This document shows, piece after piece, positions 32,754 to 42,370 of a stretch of DNA of 64,000 nucleotides. How positions within the stretch are numbered: position 1 is the first letter of the stretch; each line of letters starts with the position of its first letter. The translations under genes were made by a program, and so were the position numbers. This DNA is from Oxytropis ochrocephala. Lineage: Eukaryota > Streptophyta > Magnoliopsida > Fabales > Fabaceae. The DNA lies in NCBI GenBank assembly GCA_020916435.1, contig CM037092.1, forward strand, positions 81,540,817 through 81,604,816. The letters run 5' to 3'. The notes beneath the pieces were generated by a model. It saw nothing but the letters and a program-made list of their open reading frames with translations, did not search any database and had not been told where the DNA came from.

Positions 32754-32770
32754 GTGATGGGGATTCATCA
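32723..32770. repeat. Perfect terminal hairpin at the element's right end
   Basis: TGATGAATCCCCATCACATGA (minus its last base, 20 nt shown in part: GATGAATCCCCATCACATGA) is followed after a 5-6 base loop (TGTTTT) by its exact reverse complement ending GGGGATTCATCA. It joins the first ~30 bases of one LTR to the last ~20 bases of an oppositely oriented one. Confidence 0.9.
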
Positions 32771-32775
32771 ATCAT
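32771..32775. repeat. Target site duplication ATCAT, right copy
   Basis: Partner of 27594-27598. Tat D protease sequence resumes directly after. Confidence 0.85.
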
Positions 32776-34045
32776 GTTAGCACTGCATTATAGGACGACC
32801 GACTTTGGGGAAGCTTGAGGCAGTGGTGTCTACCGTTCACTTGAAAATGAAGTTTTATGACAAAAATGGCCAGGTCGCCACTCTATCAGCAGATATGGAG
32901 GCGGCCAAGAAGAGCCACTACCTATATCAGGACATCTGTGATGAACAGGCCGTAAGTTCTGACCCTCAGAGTTTGGGGGAGAGTTTGGGGGAAGGACACC
33001 AAGTCAATCTTGCTGATTTGGATGCCCGTTACGACTCTGATAGCGAACCGGAAGATGGGGATGATGACTTAGCCCGCGAGCTAAAGAATAGATTGAAGCG
33101 ACCAGAACCCCATGGGCAATTCATTGATGTTCAACTAGGGGATGACCTAGCTAAGACGGTCAAGATTGGAAGCGACCTGCCCGAGCAGGTCAAGGAGGGG
33201 CTCATCGCTTGTTTAAAGGAATACGCTTTGGCAAGCGTCAGATATGCCCGGAGTCCCTATGGAGGTCGCTTGCCACCAGCTCCGATGAGACAGCCAGGCC
33301 AGTCGCACAGAGGAGAAGAGTTCAGAATGAAGAAAAGGCTAGGGCAGCGACCCAAGCAGTTGACGACTTGATTAAAGCAAATTTTGTGGAAGAAATTAAG
33401 TATACAACATGGCTTTCGAATGTCGTGTTAGTCAAGAAGAAAAATGGGAAGTGACGAATGTGTGTCGATTATACCAACCTGAATAGGGCGTGCCCTAAGG
33501 ACGCTTTTCCTGTGCCCAGTATTAACAAACTGGTGGACGGCGCTTCAGGCTATAAGCTACTTTCTTTCTTGGACGCCTATTCAGGCTACAACCAAATCAC
33601 CATGTACCCACCAGATCGTCATAAGACCGCTTTCATGACCGACCGCGGCAATTTCTGTTACAAGGTAATGCCCTTTGGATTGAAGAATGCTGGGGCGACT
33701 TACCAGCGCATGATGACCAGGATATTCGACAAACAGATCGGTCGGGTGGCCGAGGTCTACCTAGACGACATGATTATCAAGAGCAAGTCGGACGATCAGC
33801 ACATTGACGACTTAAAAGAAGTTTTTGAGGAAGCGAGAAAGAATTCACTCGGGCTGAACCAGGAGAAGTGCACTTTTGGGGTGCGAGCTGGGAAGTTCCT
33901 GAGTTTTCACCTAACGGGGAGGGGGATTGAAGCCAACCCTGACAAATGCAGGGCGGTCGCCGAAATGAGGCCGCCAACTACAAAAAAAGATATCCAACAA
34001 CTGAACGGCATGGTCACCGCCCTATCTAGGTTCTTACCTCAGTCA
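32776..34045 (+). pseudogene. Tat element D protease end and reverse transcriptase
   Basis: Continues gypsy D: GRPTLGKLEAVVSTVHLKMK, an acidic linker (DARYDSDSEPEDGDDDLARE), then RT. RT motifs are TTWLSNVVLVKKKNGK, MCVDYTNLNRACPKDAFPVP, LSFLDAYSGYNQITMYPP, VMPFGLKNAGATYQRMMTRI, YLDDMIIKSKS and ANPDKCRAVAEMRPPTTKK. A TGA stop breaks NGK*RMCVDY at about 33453, and a frameshift lies near 33215. The gene stops at about 34045 in the segment just before RNase H, at the junction with the LINE; RNase H, aRNH and integrase are missing. The catalytic YLDD is intact. Confidence 0.9.
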
Positions 34046-35225
34046 GCTTGCAAGTCGCTCTGGTTGGTAGCGACTTGTGAGCTGTGGCACATTTGCAAAA
34101 TGAAAAACTGAACATTCGCAGGAAGCTTAGCATGCCAGAGCCACATCCAATTTTGGTCGGTGTTGTTGTTGTTACTATTCCCCAAGAGATACTGATAAGC
34201 AGACTTCACTGAGTAAATACCTGTAGTAGTCCTCGACCAAGTCCAAGCATCTGTAACCGTAGGCACATGTCTCGGCGTGAGCATGGTGATGGCGTCCCTC
34301 CACTCATCAAGGATTATAGTGTGTAGCATATCAAGATGCCAAGTCCCGTCGACACAGATGTCATTCAATTTAAGGTTACTACCATGAACATGTATCAACG
34401 GTAACTGAGGGCCAAAAGGAGAATGAAACAACCAGCTATCATTCCAGAAATTAGACTCGCCATTACCAAACTTGAAAGTAAACCCAGCTCCAATACAATC
34501 ACGAGCTTTCATCATGGAGTTCCAAGTGTTGGACCCCCTGCAATTTAGTGCCCCCAAGATAGACCTATGGGAAAGTACTTGTCCTTCAAGACAAGCACCC
34601 ACAGCTTGTGAGGATTAGTAGATGCGTCCCAAAGTAACTTCCCTAACAACGTCGTGTTGTTATACCGAGTGATTCGCACTCCAAGACCCCCACGCTTCTT
34701 GGGCTGGGTGATTTTAGACCAACCTATCATATGCATGCCGGAGTCATTATTACCTTGCCATATAAAATTACGAACCGACCTGTCCCCCAGATCACATATT
34801 GATTGAGGGAACCATTGAAGCTGCATACCATAGGACGGTATAGAAGTAAGGACCGACGTAGCTAATGTCAACCGACCAGCTTTATTGAGCAGTTTGCGTT
34901 TCCATGATGCAAGTTTTAAATTGATTCTATCCATCACCCCATGAAAATCCTCCTTGGTAACTCGGCCTTGGAAGATCTTAAATCCCAGGTACTTATCAAT
35001 GGAGGACGTGAAATTAATGTTAAGTATAGCCTTTACCTTATCTTTCTTTGTCGGCGGGACGCCGCTAGAGGCAAGAATAGATGATTTATCCAAGCTAACT
35101 CGCAACCCAGACAAAGATGAGAAGCAATCCAGAACCCGCTTGATCACTTTCGCCTGAGCTACCTAAGCTTTCGCAAACAAGAGCACATCATCTGCAAAGA
35201 ATAAGTGAGAAATACTTGGGCCACC
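34046..35225 (-). pseudogene. L1-type LINE: RT C-terminal half and zinc-finger (zf-RVT) region
   Basis: Minus strand: SISHLFFADDVLLFAKA carries the FADD catalytic motif at about 35205-35160, with a stop directly after. It continues CFSSLSGLRVSLDKSSILAS, KYLGFKIFQGRVTKEDFHGV, LASWKRKLLNKAGRLTLATS, QPKKRGGLGVRITRYNNTTL and KFGNGESNFWNDSWLF. The end is TGIYSVKSAYQYLLG and WLWHAKLPANVQFFILQMCH, the start of the zf-RVT domain. It is cut at about 34046-34060 by the junction with Tat D, so the 3' end, poly(A) and target duplication are missing. LINE RTs copy their RNA at a nicked chromosomal target. Confidence 0.88.
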
Positions 35226-36716
35226 TGTTTGCGTGTGTTCTAGTCGCAATATCAGTGCAAGTATACACGTCGCGCAAGTAATAAAGTGGATAAAAGTAAG
35301 AGATCGTTCCCACGAGGATTGGTTTACTTTCAAAGTTCAAATCTTCAAAACACAAGTGAAACAAGTAACAAATCGGCACTAAAAAGTTGGTATTGAGATT
35401 AAGAACATAAATAAAGAAAATAAACAAGAAGTGGTTGTGAATATGGATGAGAATGAGCTGGATTGCTGAATGCAAGTAAATCCCCTCTAGTCAACCATTA
35501 TAACGTTTACACGTTGTTACGTACAAATGTTATTTTGTATAGACGTTATAACGTTTGAACGCTGTTGCAAAAGAGCTGTGCTTTTCAGCCATAAAACGTC
35601 AGAGCTTCAAGTACTGGAATTTCTATGTCTAGGTTCTAAGTAGGCCCACTCCTGTATTTTAAACACCCACAACAATGTCCTATGAACTATTATCTATTCT
35701 ATGTCTAGATTTAGATAAAAATGTCTAAATGTCTTTAGTGCACCTTTTCGTTCATATAAAACTTTGAGTTCTTTTCATAAATCATGTCTGTACCTATGAA
35801 TCTACTTATTTTAAGTGGCCAGTCTCAAAAACAAGTTTGGAAATATTATCGTGCAAAGATTTTAAAACGCATAACATTAATACTTCATAACATTAAACTA
35901 GAGGTTCATTACATGCAAAACAACAATCCAACTACAAAATGTTTAGCTCATGCTGAGCATCTCTACAGAAAGATAAGAAAGTGAAATCCAAATAACATAC
36001 ATAGAGAAAATGAAACTAAACGCAAAAGATACGCCTAAGTAGCCTTCCTGCATGCACGCTGTAAAGACGTTACGACGTCTGAACTACACAGTAGTGGTTG
36101 CGACTGGGAATGGAAAATGGAGTTTGAGAAAAGTTAAGATGAAGAAGTCTGTGTCCAGAACTTCTTTAAGGAAACTTTCTCTGAAATGGAGGAAGGTAGA
36201 TGAATGGAGAGATTGATCTGATTTGGGTGAGTGTATGCGTGTGTAGAGAGAGAGACAGGTCTTCAACTAAATAGCCAAATGGGTCACATGTTGCTGATGT
36301 CACTCCTCACCTACCAAGCCTGCTTGCACACAAAGTATTTCGAACCGACATCAGATATTGCTACGGTCGTCACCACGTCACCGAGAGAGAGGAGATTTTC
36401 TGACTTTCTAAATCTTTGACCATCATTGCTAGTGCGCCACAACTGAGATATTCCAGTCTTGCTTTTCTGCTCTTTCTCAGACGTGGTGAAGGACGCTGCG
36501 ACGTTCAGCTCTTTACTGCACAAACACAAGAAGCATCAAAACGTTCACAAAGACACCAGGAGGTGCCAAAATGCATAGAACTTGAAATTTAGCCCCTATC
36601 TAACTAAGAAACAATAAACTAACAGAAAACTAATAAAAACAACCTACTATTGCTAGAGAACTAGCATGATTTATCTTTGATTAAGTATAAATAACTCATA
36701 TAAATATGAGTTATCA
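35226..36716 (-). repeat. Athila-like LTR, minus orientation, 1491 bp
   Basis: Plus view: TGTTTGCGTGTGTTCTAGTC to ATATGAGTTATCA. The AAGTAATAAAGTGG and CGTTCCCACGAGGAT blocks (about 35276-35325) are typical for such LTRs. It contains several copies of a GTTATAACGTTT/AACGTTATAAC motif at 35498-35570. It is related in style to, but different in sequence from, the LTR at 27599. Confidence 0.65.
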
Positions 36717-36730
36717 CACCCCCAAACTTA
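36717..36730 (-). other. Polypurine tract of the composite element
   Basis: Minus strand TTTAAGTTTGGGGGTG directly precedes the LTR start TGATAAC. The upstream context (GCTTGAGGACAATCAATGAT) parallels that of the PPT at 28944-28990. Confidence 0.7.
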
Positions 36731-38190
36731 AATCATTGATTGTCCTCAAGCAATCAAGACAAAACAAAATAAAAGATGCATGAAATCAGATACACCAGCA
36801 GGTTACACTCAACTCAACCATTTGATCAAGAAAATTATTCTCAAGGGGCTAATTTCTTCAGGTTTACACTACACACTCACGCACCAATGCACAATTACAT
36901 TCTAGATTCATTACTGCCCGAAGTGAGTGTGTGATCTCTGTATCGATTCTATTCCTAGCAATTCAGAAACTATCCTAGCCTATGAAAGAGTGGTTTCCAT
37001 TTGGTGAGAGTAAAGCATCTTTCAAAACAGAGAGTAGGCTAACATTTCCACATAAGACATGAGGGTGATTTTAAGCACGACAAAGGGTCTTAATTGGGTG
37101 CTAGGACTAGATTAGTGCAACTACTTTTCTGACTCACACACACAAATGACTGCAACCCCCTCATTACTGAGCACCTTTCTTTTGATTCACTCCACTTGGA
37201 GTTCTTATTTTTCCTCTTTTTTTTTCTTTTCTTTTTTTAATACTTGGAGTGCCCAGCATTTATTTCGGGGAATTGCAGCAAACATAAAGAACATGTGGAT
37301 TCTCCACTTATTTAGAGCAACACACTCTTTTTGATCTTTTTGGGGTAGACGTTACAACGTTTATAGATGAGACGTTGTAACGTTTGAAACACAGAACACA
37401 CCAACACACACGGCATACGTTATAACGTTACGGGTAGACGTTACAACGTTGCACTCACACCACACATGCACTAACCATCCTATAGTCTTTACACCCAGCC
37501 TTTGTACAACCTGATATACCCCCAAACTTAGATTCTACTGCTACTCTAGGATTTTAATCAAGTTTTACAGTCACCATAGTCAACCAAAACTAGCTTTAGC
37601 ATCAAATAGTCCTTTAGCTAACTAGGTTTTCCTCAAATAGAGTTTGTGTGGAAGCAGTAATCAATTCTGTTCATCTAAGCATGCATCAGCTACTCACACA
37701 TATTCACACACAGCCATCACTAGATTTAGCCCAAAGAGAACATTTTCTTGATAATTGATAGAGTAGGAAAGCAATCTGATTTTGCATTTGACTTTATGCA
37801 TACACGAACATGAAAACAAAAGACATAAAGATGATACACTATTCTAAATTTAACCAAATCAGTGCCAAAGTGACCAAAATTAAGTCTATTCTCTAACGAA
37901 ATAAGTCCCATAATTTTTGGACAAACATAAAGTTCCCAGTTTTAAAAATACAGAACTTAGGTCCAGAATTCTTCCAGAATATTACCCTAACTTGTGGAAT
38001 CTATATCTAGAGCTACACAACTCCAAATGCAATCAAACTGGTGCCAAAAAAACGAGCATTCAATCTAATTTTCAAAATGACAGACCACATAATTTTTCAA
38101 TCAGTAAAACGTTCTAAGGCACTGAAATACCGAACCTATGTCAGAACATCTCTAAACAGTGAATTCAACAACACAAATAACCATCACAAT
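36731..38190 (-). other. 3' untranslated region of the composite element
   Basis: Non-coding. It shares blocks with the Athila-like element's inverted arms (AAAGGGTCTTAATTGGGTG, GGCATACGTTATAACGTTAC). The GTTATAACGTT motif repeats at about 37345-37455. No recognisable protein. Confidence 0.55.
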
Positions 38191-38661
38191 TCAGCCACCA
38201 ATTCAAACAACATTCAAATTCCCTAACCACACATAAAGTAGTTCATACATCCCGTTATAAGGCTTGAATCCCACCCTTACCTTGGCCTTAGATGATCACA
38301 AATCCTAGCGTTGGAAGATTGCAAACCCTAGCCTTCTCCCTCTTCTTTTGTCGTCGCTTCTCTCTCTCTTTTCCTTCCTAGCCGTCGCACCTCCTTTTCT
38401 CCTCACTCTCAAACTTTTGGTTTTTCTAGTAAAGAAACCCTAAGCTAGTTTCCTTACTATTTATAAAAATTATTCACCCCATGGGCTTTTTCCTAACTAT
38501 GCGAATATATCATGGATCCCTTTCCTAATATCTCTCATTTGCTAAGTCTAATCTTTAACAAAATGTCCACACATACTAACGTATAAGTATTTTATTATTC
38601 TCTTCCAATAATTCTGAAGTAATAAATCATATAATTAATCAATTATTTTTAGGGTGTTACA
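38191..38661 (-). repeat. LTR-like segment ending TGTAACACCC (minus strand)
   Basis: On the minus strand this begins TGTAACACCCTAAAAATAAT and has a TATA-like TTTATAAATAG about 200 bases in (about 38455-38466), then a purine-rich leader (AGAGTGAGGAGAAAAGGAGG). It resembles the edge type at 1105. The inner boundary is not certain. Confidence 0.45.
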
Positions 38662-39290
38662 CCCACCGCCCTATCTAGCCTTTTAGCCACTAGCCTGTTG
38701 TTCCTACACACACTCTGCCAAGTAAACTTCGCGTCGTAATATTCCAAATCAATAAGGTCATTCGCCTGGAGGACCTGTGAGAAACGAGCAGCTTTGTTGG
38801 GACTAAAGTTCCCACCCGTTTGCTCGGACGGAGTAAGAATTTCATTAAAATCACCAATCAACATCAATGGAACTTGAATGCGCTGACGAAGATCAAGCAG
38901 GTAAGTCCAAAGAGTGCAACGAGTTTGGAATTGAGGGCTCGCGTAAACCCCAGATCAACACCAACTACGAGTACCTGAATCAATAGCAAGAGTAATACAC
39001 TGCGGCATCTGCCTCTCACCGTAATATTGTAGGAGCACCCAATTTTGGCAAGCGCCCAAAATACCACCTGCGAACCCCCTGGCTTCCTCCACCCCAACTT
39101 GCTGGTACCCAACCCGGTTCCAAAAAATAGTAGTTGTAGACGAAGCGGTGCGAGGCTCTAAAACAAAAACAATATCCAGGTTATAACTACGAAGTAGCTC
39201 TTTCATATGGTTTTTACTACCTCTATTGGCAAAGCCAAACACATTCCAAGAAAGGATTTTAAGATCGTTGTAATTCATTGATAACCGGTT
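38662..39290 (-). pseudogene. LINE endonuclease domain
   Basis: Minus strand: ILSWNVFGFANRGSKNHMKE (start of the APE-type endonuclease, SWN), DIVFVLEPRTASSTTTIF, VGVEEARGFAGGI and, after a frame change, MMLIGDFNEILTPSEQTGGN, FTWQSVCRNNRLVAKRLDRA. GDFN and the closing RLDRA are hallmark motifs. Right after RLDRA-VG the frame meets the inserted element. Across it the LINE resumes only at FADD, so roughly the first half of the RT is missing. The endonuclease nicks target DNA in active LINEs. Confidence 0.88.
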
Positions 39291-39957
39291 GGATATATGA
39301 ACCAAAGAGACAAGGCTACCCTTGCAGCATCTCGGGAGTCTCATCCACCATATCATCCATATCATACTGGTTGGTAAGCATTACCAGTTGCATTGAGTCA
39401 CCGTCCACTGTATTATTCGCCACGGGTGGATCAGGTGGTTTCCTGTAGTTCAAAACTGGGTTTACAAGTCATTTTTCGTCTTCCTGCATGTGAATTGGTC
39501 CTTGTGATGGCGCTGGTGTTGAAGTTTGCATAGGGACGATGGCCAACGTTAATCGGTCATTCTTGTGAAGTGTGGACCTGTCAGTGGGGCCCTCTCTTAT
39601 AATAACACCTGATCGGTTGGTCTGATGTTGCGTCTTTGATGCGACTTCCTGACATTGACGTTTTTTTGTTTGGTCCACGTTTTAGCACCCTGATGTGAAG
39701 TCTCTCCCACTTGGAAAGTGGTCCCTACCTGCTTCCTTGAAATCCTCCACGCGTCCCCACATTTCTCCCATGTGTTTTTAGTGTGTGTTTTTTCTCCACA
39801 ATTAAATTGTCATGATGCAATGGACCCCACCCCTTTAATTCTGCATTAATAACAACATTTGTAACCATATCAGCAGCAGCTTAAGGCGCAAGATTTGCAC
39901 CATTATCTTGTGTTTGACCGACGTTGACTCTGTTGCAGGCAAGCAGAGGGACGACGG
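39291..39957 (-). other. LINE linker between ORF1 zinc knuckle and endonuclease
   Basis: Minus-strand sequence without a continuous frame. Short open frames (for example 39678-39469, Gln/Thr/Pro-rich) are in the style of the disordered C-terminal part of ORF1 in plant L1 elements. No motif to name. Confidence 0.5.
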
Positions 39958-40710
39958 CTAGTGTAGTAACCGACGCGTTTTGGGACAGTTTCGACTCACA
40001 TGTCCATAGAGTCCACACTCCTTGCAGAGTAAATGAAGACATTCGTACTGCACATTAAACCAACAATTTCTGAACCACACTCGTCCCACAACAGGGTTCC
40101 TCCAGGTTAATTTCCACACAAACTCTGGCAAACTTTCCCCTGGACGCATTTATGGTGCGAATGTCCACTTTGTCAGGCTTGCAAACAGCTGCACCTAATG
40201 CCATAAGAACACTCGCATCATAATACTCGAGTCCCAGGAATGGGAAACGAACCCACACCATAGTCGTTTTGATCTTGACCTCTGACGCAATGAAGTCCGG
40301 TGTCCAAGATCGCACTGCTACATAATGATCGAATATCATCCATGGACCATCAGAAATTACTTTCTCCATATCTGCCGCCATATCAAATTTCACAAGGAAG
40401 TAGCCACTTCCTATATCTATCATATCCATACCCCCCCCCCAGCTAGTCTCAATGTAGTTCTCAGTCTATCCTTCATTGTCAAATAGCCTAGCGTCTTCCC
40501 CAGCAATGATACAATGATTGTGTCCTTCCATGGCGTCCACAGTTCCTCCAACATGCTGTCAGCAATGAAGCACTTCGGCCGTAGCCTATCACCATCTTCC
40601 AACTCTATCTTGAACAAGAGTTTCGCTAATAAATCAACCTTCTCCCGGCATGGGAGTGGTCCTTTCCATTTTCTGATTTGGATTGGAACGTTTTTTTTGT
40701 TCAATTTTCA
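39958..40710 (-). pseudogene. LINE ORF1 (DUF4283 plus CCHC zinc knuckle), frameshifted
   Basis: Minus strand: LLAKLLFKIELEDGDRLRPK, WTPWKDTIIVSLLGKTLGYL, GSGYFLVKFDMAADMEKVIS, DGPWMIFDHYVAVRSWTPDF and VWVRFPFLGLEYYDASVLMA form a DUF4283 RNA-binding-like domain. CKECGLYGHVSRNC is the CCHC knuckle (about 40020-39979). Two frameshifts are visible: one at a run of ten G (40428-40438) and one at EEP (about 40098). The 5' end lies near 40715, adjoining the inverted-repeat element at 40721. ORF1 binds LINE RNA. Confidence 0.85.
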
Positions 40711-41214
40711 TTGTTGATGGATGCATGAAATGATAAGAATCAGAGTCTATACACACGCGTGCGCGGGGGCATACACAAGCATAGTTTTAAAACATAATCC
40801 ACCAATCTTTAAAGTTAGAGTCATAATCAAACTAAACAATGATATTCAATTCAATAAGTTTTGAGTAAGTCAATCCTCTCCAGAGTGAAATATCTGTCAA
40901 CAAAAAAAGTTTGATCTCTTGAGCAAGTCAAACATGTCCACCTCGTATGTCCGACTCGATGAGCCATTCGTAACCAAATGGGTCGACTAATACATTTCCT
41001 TCTTCCTCCCTTACTCTATCATCAACTTCTAAATCAGCGTTAATAAAATTGCGAACCTCGCCGGAGGGAGAGAAACAAAAAAATCCCCTCCTTTCCCCGT
41101 CTTGGAGTATACTGAGAATGAATGATACAAAATAATAATAGAGTCAGAGTGACGTTAGAAGGAAAGTAAAACAAACTTAAAGAAGAAAAGAAAAGAAAAT
41201 AAAAAGATACCAAT

Positions 41215-41610
41215 TTACCTTCGAGGAGCATCACGTGAACGATCAGTAATAAAATCTGCCACCAGAACAAGTGACCTACCAAAGTAAAGTGCGGTCGGAC
41301 GGCTAAAAAATTCTTCAAGATCTCTAAAATGCCGGTCATTAGCCACTCTAGCACCAAAGATCTTGATGTAAAACAGAGAAGCTTCCCTTTGCAGTTCTGG
41401 ATCAACTGTGAGCAGGACATAAAGAGTAGAATGAGGACGAGGAGGCTCATAAGCAACAACTACCCTCACATCTTCAGCTACCCCTTCCTCCATATTTTTT
41501 GCTTGGATTTCCAAAGCTTCCTCCATATCCACAACTTCCGCTTCCTCCATATTTTCTACTTCGATTTCTTCTTTCTCTTCCAGCCCAAGCCCATCTTGAC
41601 TCTTCCTCAA
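41215..41610 (-). pseudogene. Unknown coding fragment in the left arm
   Basis: Minus strand: VENMEEAEVVDMEEALEIQA (repeated MEEA units), then PPRPHSTLYVLLTVDPELQR, FYIKIFGARVANDRHFRDLE, EFFSRPTALYFGRSLVLVAD and FITDRSRDAPRR*. The same protein is encoded by the right arm with about ten differences. The globular part looks like real protein, but I do not recognise the family. There is no intact start. Confidence 0.5.
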
Positions 41611-42027
41611 AAGAAAGGAAGGTCGGCTGTTGCGACGAATAGAATAGGCGGAAAAAAAGAATGAAGATAAATCATCTAAACAGAGACGGAAACACCAAGT
41701 CTCTTGCTCCTATTAAGCTCAGCCTTAATAGAAGTGGGTAGCGGAACTGGGTGGACGGTCTATCCGCCTTTAAGTGGTATTACCAGAATTAGCACGACCC
41801 GGCGATCAAATTCTTGGTGGTAATCATCAACTATATAATGGTCTTGCTTCTGCTTTCTGGAAACTAGGGTGAAATCAAGACATGGCGGGGGCAGCTATTG
41901 ATTCTCTCCCAATTGGATGGACCGTAGGTGCGATGATTTACTTCACAGGCGAGGTCTCTGGTTCAAGTCCAGGATTGACCAAGGCTTTCTCTAATAGGGG
42001 CTCGCTTCTGCTCCGCCCAACCTATAC
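41558..42027. other. Spacer of the inverted repeat
   Basis: Contains the plastid-like piece at 41894-41981 and otherwise GC-moderate non-coding DNA (CTATCCGCCTTTAAGTGGTA, ACGACCCGGCGATCAAAT). The style could fit further organelle-derived DNA, possibly via the mitochondrial genome, but I cannot assign it. Confidence 0.5.
41894..41981 (+). other. Plastid-derived fragment: trnI(GAU) intron end and exon 2
   Basis: CTATTGATTCTCTCCCAATT, GGACCGTAGGTGCGATGATT and TACTTCACAGGCGAGGTCTC followed by TGGTTCAAGTCCAGGATTGA match, by my memory of plastid genomes, the 3' end of the trnI-GAU intron and its second exon. The native sequence has TTGG for ATGG at 41917, CACGG for CACAG and GGCCCA for TGACCA. Only the 3' half of the tRNA is present, so it is no tRNA gene. 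It is a nuclear plastid insertion. Confidence 0.8.
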
Positions 42028-42370
42028 AGAAAATATGGAGGAAGCAGAAGTTGTGGATATGGAGGAAGCTGTGGAAATCCAAGCAGAAAATATGGAGGAA
42101 GGGGTAGCTGAAGATGTGAGGGGAGTTGTTGCTTATGAGCCTCCTCGTCCTCATTCTACTCTTTATGTCCGGCTCACAGTTGATCCAAGACTGCAAAGGG
42201 CAGCTTCTCTGTTTTACATCAAGATCTTTGGTGCTAGAGTGGCTAATGACCGACATTTTAGAGATCCTGAAGAATTTTTTAGCCGTCCGACCGCACTTTA
42301 CTTTGGTAGGTCACTTATTCTGGTGGCAGATTTTATTACTGATCGTTCACGTGATGCTCCCCGAAGGTAA
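42004..42370 (+). pseudogene. Unknown coding fragment in the right arm
   Basis: Plus-strand copy of the protein in the left arm: ENMEEAEVVDMEEAVEIQAE, RPHSTLYVRLTVDPRLQRAA, FYIKIFGARVANDRHFRDPE and FITDRSRDAPRR*. An ATG at 41882 gives a longer frame, but that would run through plastid intron and spacer, so it is accidental. The arm sequence begins near 42028. Family unknown. Mostly conservative differences between arms may hint at past coding selection or simply recent duplication. Confidence 0.5.

Larger units (their letters stand above)
27599..32770 (+). mobile_element. Rearranged Athila-like LTR retroelement with inverted 3' end duplication
   Basis: A 5172 bp insertion in Tat D, starting TG and ending CA, with ATCAT on both sides. 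Left part: a 1345 bp LTR in minus orientation with adjoining minus-strand PPT. Middle: leader, plus-strand ORF (30240-31420) and 3' region. Right part: plus-strand PPT and only the first ~30 and last ~20 bases of an LTR. The segment around the PPT (about 28917-29611) is therefore present again in inverted orientation (about 32008-32753). Gag, pol and PBS are absent. A normal element would have two direct LTRs. Lineage call rests on LTR style, the CAAGTTGGGGG PPT context and the ORF family. Confidence 0.8.
35226..38661 (-). mobile_element. Composite LTR element inserted in the LINE
   Basis: Starts TGTTTGCGTG after CCACC (35221-35225) and ends GGGTGTTACA at 38661, followed one base later by CCACC. 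The left part is a complete Athila-like LTR with PPT, the middle is its 3' untranslated region, and the right ~450 bases are an LTR-like end of another type (TGTAACACCC on the minus strand). It therefore looks like two elements fused, yet it is bracketed by what may be one target duplication. No coding capacity was found. Confidence 0.6.

Noticed and set aside
41930..41982. tRNA gene suggested by GGTTCAAGTCC
   Set aside because: Only the second exon and intron end of plastid trnI are present, so no complete tRNA can be formed; annotated as a plastid insertion instead.
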